Below, in pieces: positions 51,610 to 60,999 of a DNA stretch of 64,000 nucleotides. Positions within the stretch are counted from its first letter, which is position 1, and each line of letters starts with the position of its first letter. Source of the stretch: Nocardia sienata NBRC 100364 (GTDB lineage Bacteria > Actinomycetota > Actinomycetes > Mycobacteriales > Mycobacteriaceae); assembly GCF_001613205.1 (NCBI RefSeq), contig NZ_BDBX01000010.1, positions 1 through 64,000 of the forward strand. Direction: 5' to 3'. The notes under the pieces are model-generated. The model made no database searches and was not told the origin of the DNA. It saw nothing but the letters and a program-made list of their open reading frames with translations. Position numbers and translations under genes: made by a program.

Positions 51610-53400
51610 TCAGCGCACCGGTACGCCCGTGGTCGTGGTTTCCTGCGGGGTCGTACTCGGGACGGGCGCCTCCGAGCTGTTGTTCACCGCGACCTGCGGA
51701 GGCGTGGGACGGGTCGTCGCCACCGGCGGAGTCGTCGCTTCGGGGGTGGCCACGACGGTGGCGGTCTCCGTCGCCTCCGGTGTGGTGACGGGCGGTTCGG
51801 TGGTGGTCCCGGTGGCCGGCGGCGCCGTGGTCGTGGGATCGGTCGTGGTGGCCGGGGCGGTGGTGGTCGGGGCGGTGGTGGTCGGCGTACCGGTCGCCGA
51901 CTGCGTGGTCACCGGGGCGGTCCCGCTCGTCGTCGGTGCGGCCATGGTGCCGGTGGCCGCCGCGCTCGCCGTCGGATCGGTCGTGGTCTGCGCTGCCGCC
52001 CGGTAGGCGTCGTCGAGGTCCTCGGCTGTCGGGGCCGACTTCGTGTCCACCGGTTCGCCGGCCTGCGCCTGCTTCGCCAGATGGGTGAGCCAGGCCGCCG
52101 CGTATTCGGCAGAGGTGAGTGTCTTACCGTTGCCCGGATCGGCATCGCGCCAGTAGTCGAAGTGGTGACCGGTGGCGTTGGGACCGAGTGTGAGGTTGTA
52201 GGGGTCGGACAGGATCACCGGGATCGTGTTCTGATTGGTGACGATCAGGCCCACGATCTCGTTGAGGACCTTCTGCGGCAGATAGGCGAGCGGGGACATC
52301 TGATCGGTCGAGATGGAATCGGCCGGGGTCGCCGGTGCGGTGGTCACACCGGGTTCGTAGGCCGGGTCCGAGACCCGCAGCAATACCTCGAGAAAGGTTT
52401 CGTCGGTGGCCATCCAGTTGGGCTGCGACTGGATATCGGCCAGTGCCAGCAGCGTGACCCGGCTGAGGACCACCGCGACATCCTGCCCGGTGGCAGGGTT
52501 GAGGCCCTCGCGTTCGAGAGCGTCGACGTTCATCTGCCGTGCCACATTGACCACCAATTGCAGCAGCGCGATATTGTCCGGCGCCGCGCAGGTGAGGTCG
52601 CCGTCGGAGCAGAAGGAGGCGATCTTGCCGTTCAGCGCGCCGAAATCGCCGCTGGTCCCGGCCACCGCGCCCTGACCGGGGACGGGTGTGCCGCCGTTCT
52701 GGTAGAGCTGATCGAAATTATCCGGGTTGCCGTACGGGTTCTGGGCGCCGGGGAACGGCCCGTCGCCCGCCGTGCGGCCGGAATCGGCGAGGATGACCAC
52801 ACCGGTGACCTTGCCGGGGTCGACGATGGCGTAGCCGCCGTCCTGCTGCTCCTGATGACCGATCTCCATCGCCACCCGCCGGACCACATCGGCACCCTCG
52901 CTGTATCCCACGATCGCGAACTGGGTATCCGGGCAGGCCTGGGCGATCTCCCGCATCACCTGCTGGGTGTTGGCGACACCGGTGGTGACGGCGTCCTCGT
53001 AGGTGGCCATGTTCGCGGGGTAGGCGATGTAGACGGCGGCATACGAGCCGGGATCCACATCATCGGCGGGCGCGTTGACCACCGGGTCGACCCATTCGCT
53101 GCTGTGGTCGCCCGACAGCGCCGCGGGCAGCGGGTTGCCGTTGGCGTCCACCAGCAGTTTCGTGGTGCCCTCGGCCGGGGTGTCGCCACGGCCGGCGACC
53201 GAGATGGTGACCATATCGTGGCATTCGGTGACCGACGCCTTCAGTTGCGTATCGGCGTGCTGGGCCGGTGCGGTCACCGAGTAGGCCGCCGCCACCGCCG
53301 CCGCCACGCCGAGACCGGCGGGGGCCGCGATCGCCGCGGCGAGCCGGTGTTGTGCCAGGTAGGTGCGGGCGCGCACCAGGTGATCACTTCGGAAAGCCAT
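51610..53400 (-). CDS. Secreted cutinase-like serine esterase with Thr/Pro-rich tail
   Basis: A 596-residue exported protein. The signal or anchor is LAAAIAAPAGLGVAAAVAAA. The catalytic domain has the nucleophile elbow IVGYSEGAD, Asp region SFCSDGDLTC with a Cys pair, and a candidate His in TGHHFDYW. The last roughly 110 residues are repeats of Thr, Pro and Ala, suited to a wall-spanning or glycosylated tail. Related Culp enzymes act on mycolate lipids. Here the substrate is inferred. GGAGCTCGGGAC precedes ATG 53400. Confidence 0.8.
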   Translation of the reverse strand: MAFRSDHLVRARTYLAQHRLAAAIAAPAGLGVAAAVAAAYSVTAPAQHADTQLKASVTECHDMVTISVAGRGDTPAEGTTKLLVDANGNPLPAALSGDHSSEWVDPVVNAPADDVDPGSYAAVYIAYPANMATYEDAVTTGVANTQQVMREIAQACPDTQFAIVGYSEGADVVRRVAMEIGHQEQQDGGYAIVDPGKVTGVVILADSGRTAGDGPFPGAQNPYGNPDNFDQLYQNGGTPVPGQGAVAGTSGDFGALNGKIASFCSDGDLTCAAPDNIALLQLVVNVARQMNVDALEREGLNPATGQDVAVVLSRVTLLALADIQSQPNWMATDETFLEVLLRVSDPAYEPGVTTAPATPADSISTDQMSPLAYLPQKVLNEIVGLIVTNQNTIPVILSDPYNLTLGPNATGHHFDYWRDADPGNGKTLTSAEYAAAWLTHLAKQAQAGEPVDTKSAPTAEDLDDAYRAAAQTTTDPTASAAATGTMAAPTTSGTAPVTTQSATGTPTTTAPTTTAPATTTDPTTTAPPATGTTTEPPVTTPEATETATVVATPEATTPPVATTRPTPPQVAVNNSSEAPVPSTTPQETTTTGVPVR

Positions 53401-53502
53401 GTCCCGAGCTCCATTCGACTGCTGGTAAATGGACGGACAGGCCCCCCGACGGGCCATTGCGTCACCGGAGAAGTCGCGGCCCGGCTGTACGGCGTTACGG
53501 TC

Positions 53503-55101
53503 TCATTTCGGGTCCAGTGCCCCCTGGTGATACGACACCGACGGACTCCACAGGAAGAAGCTGTCGATACCGGTCCGGTAGGTCGCGTCGATCTGCGCTC
53601 TGACCTGGGCATCTCCGTAGTCCGCCCCGAGGCTGAAGTCCTGCAGCCACGGGATCACCTTCGCGTTCGTGCCCTTGGTCACGGATTGGAAGTCGCGCAG
53701 CGCTGCCGCCACGATGTCGTAGGGCTGGTTGTTCGGGTCGGCGACTCCGTACTCCCCGGTGTTCCAATGCGAGGGGTAGATCATCGGCGCCACGAAATCC
53801 ACCTGTTCGGCGATGAGCGGGATGTCCTGGGCGATCTGGTCGGGCCGGGAGGCGGCGATACCGTAGACCGCCGCGCTGAGGTGAGCACCGGCGGTGTGCA
53901 CCGGTTCCCGGGCCTGCGCCAGGAATCCGGCGACGGCGTGGGTCGCCGGTCCGGTGAGCCCGGGGAATCTCATACTGGACAGACTGCCGTCGGGCCGGCG
54001 GACGTAGTCGTATATGATTCCGTCGAAGCCCAGTTCGGCGGCCTCGACGGCCAGCGCGATGTTGTAGGCGCGCACTTCGGGATGGGCGAAATTGGTGAAC
54101 GCGATGGCGCCGTAGTGGCTGGAATAGGGTTGACCGGCCGGATTCTGCACCACCCAGTCGGGCCGCCGGTGGTGCCAGGCCCAGTCGGCCAGGGTGGGAT
54201 CGCGGAAGGCCACGATCCGGCCGACCACCTGGACCCCCATATCGTGCAGTTGCCGCAGCGCGTCGCGGGGCCGGTAGATCGGGGTGGCGGCGCCGGTGTT
54301 GCGGGCCAGCGGGACCCGCGAGTCGTAGCCGACTACGCCGTCCTCGTCCTTGATATCGAGCTGGACGGTATCGATCCGGCCCTGCCTGGCCATGTCCAGC
54401 ACCGATTCGCGCATCCCGTCGTGCGACCAGGCATGGGCGGTGACGTGGACCGCGCGCATCCGTGGCAGATCGATACCCGCGGCCAGCGGCCGGCTCGTCT
54501 CGTTACCCGCGGCGTCGACCGCGACCACCGCGGCGCCGGAGGGATGATGCGGCAGCTCGGTCTCGAAGCTGCCGTCGGGTGCGGGGGTGACCTGCCGGGT
54601 GCCGATCGAGACGCGCACGGCGTCGGGCGCCCGCCCGCGCACCGTGACGGGGTCGCGGTAGGAGTCCACGGCGGGCGGTGGCGCTATCTCCAGGGCCGGG
54701 GCGGTGGTGTCGACGGTGAACGTCGCCGACACGGCGGGTTCGGCGCGCAACCACCCGAGTGGCCCACCGGCCGGGATCCGCGCGGTGAAGCTGTGCTCGC
54801 CGTCGGCCAGGCCCTCCGGGCGGTAGAGCACCGTCTCGCCCTCCACCGTGCCGTTGACCGTCCCGCCGTCCACGGCGAGTACCACCGCCCGCGGGTCGTG
54901 CCCGCTGGCATCCACGCGCAGCACCAGATCCGGGAGAGCGGCGGCGCCGACCGGGCCCGGCGGTAGGCCGCTCAGGGGTAGTGCCGGTGCCGGCGAGCGG
55001 CCGGCTCCGACGCCGACCGCGACCAACAGAACTGCCAGGACAACACCGAAAACCGAGATCACCAATCGTTTACGATCGGCTGCCCGGAACCGCATGAGCA
55101 C
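53503..55101 (-). CDS. DUF4015-type putative glycoside hydrolase, membrane-anchored
   Basis: A 532-residue protein. It has one N-terminal helix (VISVFGVVLAVLLVAVGVGA), Ig-like beta domains to about 210, then a TIM-barrel of the DUF4015 family. The barrel contains DTVQLDIKDEDGVVGYDSRV, VVGRIVAFRDPTLADW, FDGIIYDYVRRPDG and VAPMIYPSHWNTGEYG. Family members are putative exopolysaccharide or cell-wall glycosidases. Start GTG 55101 has GGGAG ten bases upstream. It is divergent from a NodB lipoprotein gene. Confidence 0.78.
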   Translation of the reverse strand: MLMRFRAADRKRLVISVFGVVLAVLLVAVGVGAGRSPAPALPLSGLPPGPVGAAALPDLVLRVDASGHDPRAVVLAVDGGTVNGTVEGETVLYRPEGLADGEHSFTARIPAGGPLGWLRAEPAVSATFTVDTTAPALEIAPPPAVDSYRDPVTVRGRAPDAVRVSIGTRQVTPAPDGSFETELPHHPSGAAVVAVDAAGNETSRPLAAGIDLPRMRAVHVTAHAWSHDGMRESVLDMARQGRIDTVQLDIKDEDGVVGYDSRVPLARNTGAATPIYRPRDALRQLHDMGVQVVGRIVAFRDPTLADWAWHHRRPDWVVQNPAGQPYSSHYGAIAFTNFAHPEVRAYNIALAVEAAELGFDGIIYDYVRRPDGSLSSMRFPGLTGPATHAVAGFLAQAREPVHTAGAHLSAAVYGIAASRPDQIAQDIPLIAEQVDFVAPMIYPSHWNTGEYGVADPNNQPYDIVAAALRDFQSVTKGTNAKVIPWLQDFSLGADYGDAQVRAQIDATYRTGIDSFFLWSPSVSYHQGALDPK

Positions 55102-55213
55102 AACGCATCAACTCCCACGAACACTGTCCCGTCAATATGGACAGATCACGCGCCGCTCAATCTCTTTGCCGGAGACGAAACGTAAATCGTTGCCGGCACG
55201 TAACATTCGGGCG

Positions 55214-56233
55214 ATGGTGCGGTTCCCGGGAACAGTCGTACGGGCGGTCGCGGCGGTGGCGGTGGTGTGCGCGGCGGCCACGGCCTGCGAGGTGACACCC
55301 GGTGCGCAACCGCCGCAGACCATCCCGGCGGTCCCGTCGCCGGCGGTGACCACCCCACCTCGGCCGGACCCGGCGGCCGTCGGTGCCGACGAACTCGGCG
55401 TGGTCCCGATACTGATGTACCACCAGCTCTCGCCACGACCGGGCGGCGAATACGACCAGACGCCCGCCGAGTTCCGCGCCGAACTCGACCGGCTGTACCG
55501 GGAGGGATACCGGCCGATCACCGCCGCGCAGTACGCCGCGGGAACGGTGGACATCCCGGCCGGAACCCATCCGGTGGTGCTCACCTTCGACGATTCCACC
55601 ACCAGCCAGCTGCGGTTCACCCCCGACGGCGTACCCGCTCCGGATTGCGCGGTGGCCGTCCTGGAGGAATTCGCGGCCCGGCATCCGGACTTTCCCGCCC
55701 GCGCCACCTTCTACGTCACCGACGATCCCTTCGGCGGTGATCCGCGCGCCCTGCCGTGGCTGGCCGGCCGCGGCTACGAGATCGGCGCGCACACCGCGAC
55801 CCATCAAGACCTCGGCTCGCTGGATGCCGCCGGTGTGCAACGGGAACTGGCGCAGAACGTGCGGACGATCGCGGCCGCCGCCCCGGGTACCGAGGTGCGC
55901 ACCATGGCCCTGCCGTTGGGCTCGTCCCCGGCCGATCCCGCCCTGGCTCTCGCGGGGAGCTCGGGCGGAACCGGCTACCGGTTCGAGGCCGCGATGCTGG
56001 TCGGCGCGAACCCCGCCCCCTCACCGTTCGGCGCGGTGGACCCCGCCGCGGTGCCGCGGATCCGGTCCGGTCTCGGCCGGGTGCCGTTCGACTCCGCCTA
56101 CTGGCTCGACGAACTCGCGGCGAACCCCGAGGCACGGTTCACTTCCGACGGCGACCCGCAGCGGATCTCGTTCCCCCGTACTGCGGCCGGTGACCTCGCC
56201 CCGCGCTGGGCCGAGCGGGCCACCCCGTACTGA
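55214..56233 (+). CDS. Polysaccharide deacetylase (NodB) lipoprotein
   Basis: A 339-residue exported protein. The signal peptide ends at lipobox ATAC (Cys about 25), followed by a Pro/Ala linker. The NodB domain has VPILMYHQLSPRPGG, motif 1 VVLTFDDST, motif 2 GAHTATHQDL (H-x3-H), and FYVTDDP. It would deacetylate a glycan at the cell surface. The neighbouring divergent glycosidase suggests the same polymer. ATG 55214. Confidence 0.83.
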   Translation: MVRFPGTVVRAVAAVAVVCAAATACEVTPGAQPPQTIPAVPSPAVTTPPRPDPAAVGADELGVVPILMYHQLSPRPGGEYDQTPAEFRAELDRLYREGYRPITAAQYAAGTVDIPAGTHPVVLTFDDSTTSQLRFTPDGVPAPDCAVAVLEEFAARHPDFPARATFYVTDDPFGGDPRALPWLAGRGYEIGAHTATHQDLGSLDAAGVQRELAQNVRTIAAAAPGTEVRTMALPLGSSPADPALALAGSSGGTGYRFEAAMLVGANPAPSPFGAVDPAAVPRIRSGLGRVPFDSAYWLDELAANPEARFTSDGDPQRISFPRTAAGDLAPRWAERATPY

Positions 56234-56336
56234 CGGGACGGTGGGTGCGCCCCTCGAGCGTGTACGCCCGGGCACGGGCCCTGTTGCGATCGGCGTCCGC
56301 GCTCGGGATTGCCCGCCGCCGGTGAAGTCGTGTCGT

Positions 56337-57209
56337 TCAGCGGCCGATGCTGTTCAGTTCGGCCACGTCCTCATCGGAGAGCACGAGCCGCGCGCCGACG
56401 ATGTTCTCGTGTAGATGCGCTGTCGATGAGGTGCCGGGGATGAGCAGGATGTTCGGTGAGCGCTGCAGCAACCAGGCCAGTGCGACCGACATCGGTGCGG
56501 CTCCCAGCCGGGAGGCGACCTTCGCGAGCGTTTCCGACTGCAGTGGTGTGAAGCCGCCGAGCGGGAAGAACGGCACGTAGGCGATATCGTCGGCGGCGAG
56601 GCGGTCGACGATATCGTCGTCGTGACGGTGGGCGAGGTTGTACATGTTCTGCACGCAGACGATCGGAGCGATGGTCCGCGCCTCGGCGACCTGCTCCTCG
56701 GTTACGTTGCTGACCCCGAGGTGACGGATCAGGCCCTGCTGCCGGAGTTCGGCGAGTGTTGCGAATGCTTCGGCGAGCGACCCGGGCCGGCGACCTTCGG
56801 CGTCGCCCATGCGCAGGTTGACCAGGTCGAGTGCTTCGACACCGAGGTGCTCGAGGTTCTGGTGGACCTGCTCGCGTAGCTCTTCGGGGCGCCGTGCCGG
56901 GGGCCAGCCGCCCCGGGCATCCCGGTACGCGCCCACCTTGGTGGCGATGAACAGCGACTCGGGGTATGGGTGCAGTGCCTCGCGGATCAGCTCGTTGGTG
57001 ATGTAAGGCCCATAGGCGTCGCTGGTGTCGATATGGGTGATGCCGAGGTCGACGGCCTCCCGCAGCACGGCCAGGGCTTCGTCGCGGTCGGCGGGCGGTC
57101 CCATGACCCCGGGCCCCGCGAGTTGCATCGCGCCGTACCCGAACCGGGTGACGGTGCAGTCTCCCAGGGCCCGGGTACCGCCGGGGAGGGAGGTGATGGA
57201 TGTGTTCAT
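56337..57209 (-). CDS. Aldo/keto reductase
   Basis: NADPH-dependent carbonyl reductase of 290 residues. It has GYGAMQLAGPGVMG, HIDTSDAYGP (Asp and Tyr of the tetrad), ATKVGAYRD (Lys), NLRMGDAEG in place of the usual His strand, and LIPGTSSTAHLHENI. AAGGG precedes ATG 57209, with ATG 57224 possible. It is divergent from the HxlR regulator gene, its likely controller. Confidence 0.87.
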   Translation of the reverse strand: MNTSITSLPGGTRALGDCTVTRFGYGAMQLAGPGVMGPPADRDEALAVLREAVDLGITHIDTSDAYGPYITNELIREALHPYPESLFIATKVGAYRDARGGWPPARRPEELREQVHQNLEHLGVEALDLVNLRMGDAEGRRPGSLAEAFATLAELRQQGLIRHLGVSNVTEEQVAEARTIAPIVCVQNMYNLAHRHDDDIVDRLAADDIAYVPFFPLGGFTPLQSETLAKVASRLGAAPMSVALAWLLQRSPNILLIPGTSSTAHLHENIVGARLVLSDEDVAELNSIGR

Positions 57210-57271
57210 GGTGGTGCCCTTCATCGTGCAGCGGGTGGCGCTTCCGGCCTGTCCGCACGATTATTGGAGAG

Positions 57272-57306
57272 CTACTTCCTCATGGGAAGTAGGCACTCGA
57301 GAGTGC
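57272..57306. promoter_or_regulatory. Candidate HxlR operators
   Basis: CTACTTCC-5-GGAAGTAG (57272-57292) is a perfect 8-bp inverted repeat. GCACT-4-AGTGC (57293-57306) follows immediately. Both lie in the gap between the aldo/keto reductase and hxlR starts. Confidence 0.6.
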
Positions 57307-57328
57307 GTAACCCGTCTACAGGTGAGGT

Positions 57329-57772
57329 GTGAGGTCAGTGCCGACGACGAAGGATGCCGAGCGGGCGCAGGCGAAGACGGAGTTCAACGCATTTCTGGCG
57401 GCATGCCCGAGCCGCCGGCTGCTCGACCGGATCTCGGACAAGTGGGTCGTACTGATTCTGTGCGCGCTGGGTGGCGACAGTTCCGGTGGGCCCGATGCCT
57501 CCGACGCTGCGCGGGCGCTGCGTTACTCCGAGCTCTCTCGCCGGCTGTCGGGGGTCAGCCAGAAGATGCTGACCCAGACGCTGCGATCACTGGAGCGTGA
57601 TGGCCTGCTCACCCGCACCGTGACCCCGACTGTCCCTGTCACCGTCTCCTACGAGCTGACCGATCTCGGCCACTCGCTCTACGACACGACACGCGGGCTC
57701 AGGCACTGGGCGCAGAACCACATGGCGGAGGTTCTCGCGCACCGCGAGGACTACGATGCGCGCAGTTGCTGA
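57329..57772 (+). CDS. HxlR-family transcriptional regulator
   Basis: A 147-residue winged-helix regulator. It has DKWVVLILCALGGD, SELSRRLSGVSQKMLTQTLR (recognition helix) and DGLLTRTVTPTVPVTVSYEL (wing). A Cys precedes the core (FLAACPSRRLLD), the position used for thiol or aldehyde sensing in some HxlR proteins. Start GTG 57329 or 57338. It is probably autoregulated with the divergent aldo/keto reductase. Confidence 0.87.
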   Translation: MRSVPTTKDAERAQAKTEFNAFLAACPSRRLLDRISDKWVVLILCALGGDSSGGPDASDAARALRYSELSRRLSGVSQKMLTQTLRSLERDGLLTRTVTPTVPVTVSYELTDLGHSLYDTTRGLRHWAQNHMAEVLAHREDYDARSC

Positions 57773-57829
57773 CAACATCAGAACATCGGCTCGCACCCGG
57801 TCGCCGCACGATCTTCGCCGGCCGGTCCC

Positions 57830-58027
57830 TCAGTCCGGGAGCCGGCGCATCTCGAGCACGGTGAGTCCGAGATTGTCGATCCGGGCCAGGACCGCGCGGA
57901 CCCCGGTCGGATCGGTGACCGGGCCCGACAGCACCGTGGTGCCGTGTTCTCGATCGCCGTCGAGTTCCGGGAAGGCGGCCAGCGCGCGCTCGGAGAGTTC
58001 GCCGTCGATGGTGAACTGGTATCGCAT
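57830..58027 (-). CDS. Small conserved protein, 65 residues
   Basis: Begins MRYQFTIDGELSERALAAFP and ends TVLEMRRLPD. It has an alternating beta-alpha pattern, possibly ferredoxin/ACT-like. AGGAG precedes ATG 58027, giving a better start than the longer frame. I do not recognise a function. It lies downstream of, and co-directional with, the LuxR-type regulator's end. Confidence 0.6.
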   Translation of the reverse strand: MRYQFTIDGELSERALAAFPELDGDREHGTTVLSGPVTDPTGVRAVLARIDNLGLTVLEMRRLPD

Positions 58028-58145
58028 CGCCGTCTCCTGACTCGTCCGGGCCGGTGCGGCGGCGGTGCCGTCGCAGCGGATTCGAGTGTGCGCCGGTCGC
58101 ACGGTGCGCCACCTCGTCCGCACCGGGTGAACCCCGCTGCCCGCC

Positions 58146-60779
58146 TCAGAGCAGGCCGGTGCGCCGCGCTTCCTGCAGAGTTTCCATCCGGGAGCTGGTG
58201 CCGAGTTTGGCGTAGATCCCGCGCATATGGGTTTTCACGGTATTGATGGACACGCCGAGGTCGTCGGCGATGTGCTGGGTGGTCCGGCCGGACGGCAGCT
58301 GGCGCAGGATCGTCAGCTCGGTCGCGGTGAGCGCGGGATGGCCGGCCCGCCGGCGGGCCGGATGGCCGGCGCGTACCGAATCGGCGAACGCGCTGCGGTG
58401 GCCGAAGCAGCCCGCGTAGTAGTCGAGCAGTTCGATGGTGCCCGGCACATCGAAGAACGGCCGGGTGATCCGGTGGGTGGCGGCGATGCACAGGCCGTTG
58501 TCCACAGCTTCGCGGGTCTTGGAATCATTGCCCAGCTGGTGGTGGGCGCGGGCGTAGAGCAGCCAGCCGGTCAGCTGGGTGACCGGATGCAGATTCGGGG
58601 TGGCCGTCAGCAAGGGTTCGACCTGGAGTACGACACCGTGATGGTTACCGGAGGCGGCGGTGAGGGCGGCGCCGGACAGGACGGTATCGGGGGTGCGGCC
58701 CAGCACGGCGCGGGCACGTTCGGTGAGATGCTGCGCGGTGGCGGTTTCCCCCGCCTCCAGCAGCGCCCATACCGCGGCCCCGACCAGACCTCCACTGAGC
58801 GCGGGGGGCGGGTCGGCGTCCAGCAGCCGGCCGATACTGCGGCGCAGCCGATCCGCGGCGGCGCCCCGGTCGGCCGCATGCCGGCAGTCCAGCAGACTGC
58901 CCACCACATGCGGGAGCCAGCCGGCCACCGGCCCCGGCGTTCCGTCGCGCCGGATGTGTTCGGCGCACAGGATCCGGATGTGCCCGGGATGCGGTTCGGT
59001 GCCCTGCAGATAGGCGCCGTAGGCCTCCAGGGCGGTGGCGTGCACGGTTTCGGGCAGGTCCAGCAGATCGTGGTCGCGGGCGATGGCGCAGGCACGTTCG
59101 GCGCGCTGGCGCATGGTCGTGATCGATCCGGCCAGGCCCGCGGTGACCGCCAGCCGCGTCACCGCGATGAGCCGGAGCCGGGGATGGCAGCGGGACCGGG
59201 TACGGCTCAGCGCTATCCGTAATCGTTCCTCGCCGCGGGCCAGTTCGCCGCGCAACGCCAGCGCCGTCCCGGTGGTGACCGCGAGGTAGCCGTCGAGATC
59301 GGGCCGGTCGGCGGGCGGCATCCGGTCGGGGAACACACCGTTTTCGGTGGCGCTGCCCGTCGCCACCGCCAGTTCCGCGTCCACCGCGGTGGCCAGTGCC
59401 TCGAGCCGGTGCGGTCCCGCCAGCGAGAGCGGATCCTCGTCGGCGAGCAGCCGGGCACTGTCGCGGTAGGCCTGGGCCGAGCCGCTGTCCCCGTGCAGCA
59501 GCGCATCGGTGACCTGCAGCAACCGCAGATACGGATCGGCCAGGACATCGGGGGCGGTATCGGCCAGCGAATCGAACAGCGCCGCACCGTCACCGGCGAA
59601 GACCAGGGCCAGCGCGTGCTCGGCGAGGAACCCGGCCAGTGGCCGGTGATCGGCCACCGTGAGCAGATGGGGCAGCGCCGCGCGCAATTCCCCGGCCGAC
59701 ATCAGCTGACGCGCGGCGCGCAGTCGCAGATCCGAGCAGAAATCGGTACCGAGCCGGTTCGCTTCGGCGCGGAAGTACGCGCGCAACATCGGATGGTAGG
59801 TGTGCCAGACCTTGCCGCCCCGCGTCAGCGAGGTCATCGGGAAGTTGATCCGGTCCAGTTCGTAGAGCCAGTGCGCCGAACCACCACCCACCATGGCGTC
59901 GGCGAGTTCCTCGGTGAACTCCTCCACGATGCTGGTGCAGGTCAGGAACTGGCGCAGCGCCGGGGACAGGGTGTCGATGAGCTCGCCCACCAGCAGGTCG
60001 GTGAACGCGTGCGGCGGCCGGGCGAGCGCGGTCAGGGCGTCGCGGTGCGCGCCGTCGTGGGCGGCGAGGTAAATGGCTGCGATCCGGACCAGCGCGGCCC
60101 AGCCCTGCGTGAGCGACATCAGTATGCCCAGCGACTCCGGGTCCAGCGCGCATCCGTGTTCGGCGCACAGCCCGGCGGCCTCCTCCGGCGACAAGGCCAG
60201 GTCCGGGCCGCTCCACCGGGTCAGCCGGGAATGCAGTTCCAGCAGATGCCACCGGATCGGGGGTTCGAATCGGGCGCATACCACGGTCGTCACCGTCGGT
60301 GGCGCGTGTTGCAGGAAGTATTCGAGCCCGGCCAGCGCGAGCGGGTCGGTGATCAGGTGGGCGTCGTCGATCACCAGGACGGTGGGCGCGCAATCGTCGG
60401 CGAGCGCGGCGATCACCGCCTCGGCCTCGCCGACTCCCGTCGCGGGCTGTCCGGCGCCCGGCCCGGAACTGCCCAGGCGTGTGCGGAGCTCCGCCCACAG
60501 CGAGGTCTGCTCACCGATCGTGACCCAGGCGATCCGCGTGTCGTGATGGGTTCGCGGTAGCTGTCGTGCGGCCCAGTCGGCGACGGCCACGGTTTTGCCG
60601 ATCCCCACCGCGCCGCAGACCAGCAGAACTCCGCCGTTGCCGCTGTCGGCCACGGTATCCAGCGCCGAGTGCAATCGTGGCCGGGACACCGGTGTGAAGG
60701 GCAGTACCGGAATGGGCGAGCGGGCCCGGGCCCGCGATACCGGGCGACCCGTCAGATCCAGTGTCGGCGAAGTGGTCAC
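58146..60779 (-). CDS. MalT-like large ATP-binding LuxR-family (LAL/STAND) regulator
   Basis: An 877-residue STAND ATPase regulator. Walker A GAVGIGKTVAV is near residue 60, Walker B TVLVIDDAHL near 133, and long helical repeats occupy about 330-790. The C-terminal LuxR HTH is LTATELTILRQLPSGRTTQH with DLGVSINTVKTHMRGIYAKL. It would activate genes on binding an inducer and ATP. GGGAGG precedes GTG 60779. Target not evident. Confidence 0.87.
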   Translation of the reverse strand: MTTSPTLDLTGRPVSRARARSPIPVLPFTPVSRPRLHSALDTVADSGNGGVLLVCGAVGIGKTVAVADWAARQLPRTHHDTRIAWVTIGEQTSLWAELRTRLGSSGPGAGQPATGVGEAEAVIAALADDCAPTVLVIDDAHLITDPLALAGLEYFLQHAPPTVTTVVCARFEPPIRWHLLELHSRLTRWSGPDLALSPEEAAGLCAEHGCALDPESLGILMSLTQGWAALVRIAAIYLAAHDGAHRDALTALARPPHAFTDLLVGELIDTLSPALRQFLTCTSIVEEFTEELADAMVGGGSAHWLYELDRINFPMTSLTRGGKVWHTYHPMLRAYFRAEANRLGTDFCSDLRLRAARQLMSAGELRAALPHLLTVADHRPLAGFLAEHALALVFAGDGAALFDSLADTAPDVLADPYLRLLQVTDALLHGDSGSAQAYRDSARLLADEDPLSLAGPHRLEALATAVDAELAVATGSATENGVFPDRMPPADRPDLDGYLAVTTGTALALRGELARGEERLRIALSRTRSRCHPRLRLIAVTRLAVTAGLAGSITTMRQRAERACAIARDHDLLDLPETVHATALEAYGAYLQGTEPHPGHIRILCAEHIRRDGTPGPVAGWLPHVVGSLLDCRHAADRGAAADRLRRSIGRLLDADPPPALSGGLVGAAVWALLEAGETATAQHLTERARAVLGRTPDTVLSGAALTAASGNHHGVVLQVEPLLTATPNLHPVTQLTGWLLYARAHHQLGNDSKTREAVDNGLCIAATHRITRPFFDVPGTIELLDYYAGCFGHRSAFADSVRAGHPARRRAGHPALTATELTILRQLPSGRTTQHIADDLGVSINTVKTHMRGIYAKLGTSSRMETLQEARRTGLL

Positions 60780-60940
60780 GGTGCCTCCCGAAGACGTCGT
60801 CCGAAACAGCACTAGCACGCACTCGGCCGCAGCCTACCGGAGCGAACAGGACTCCCAGCCGGTCGTGAACCAACCTGTTACCAGGGCGTATCCGGTCGAA
60901 ATCATCCGCAGCGGGTGAGCCGGGGAGCGGGTGGCAGCCA

Positions 60941-60946
60941 TAGCGT
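60941..60946 (+). promoter_or_regulatory. Candidate -10 TAGCGT for the SHOCT-AI-2E operon
   Basis: TAGCGTGG octamer 54 bases before ATG 61000, in the 220-bp gap divergent from the LuxR gene. Confidence 0.3.
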
Positions 60947-60999
60947 GGACAGGTCGCCGGCACCGGGGACCCTGCATCCGAAAGCGAGCGAGGTGGGTC

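Noticed and set aside
52081..54966. 961-residue plus-strand open frame opposite the cutinase and DUF4015 genes
   Set aside because: It spans two strongly supported minus-strand genes in antisense and shows no recognisable domain.
56266..56279. GCCCG/CGGGC hairpin between the NodB lipoprotein and aldo/keto reductase genes
   Set aside because: A five-base stem is too weak to call a terminator in sequence of this GC content.
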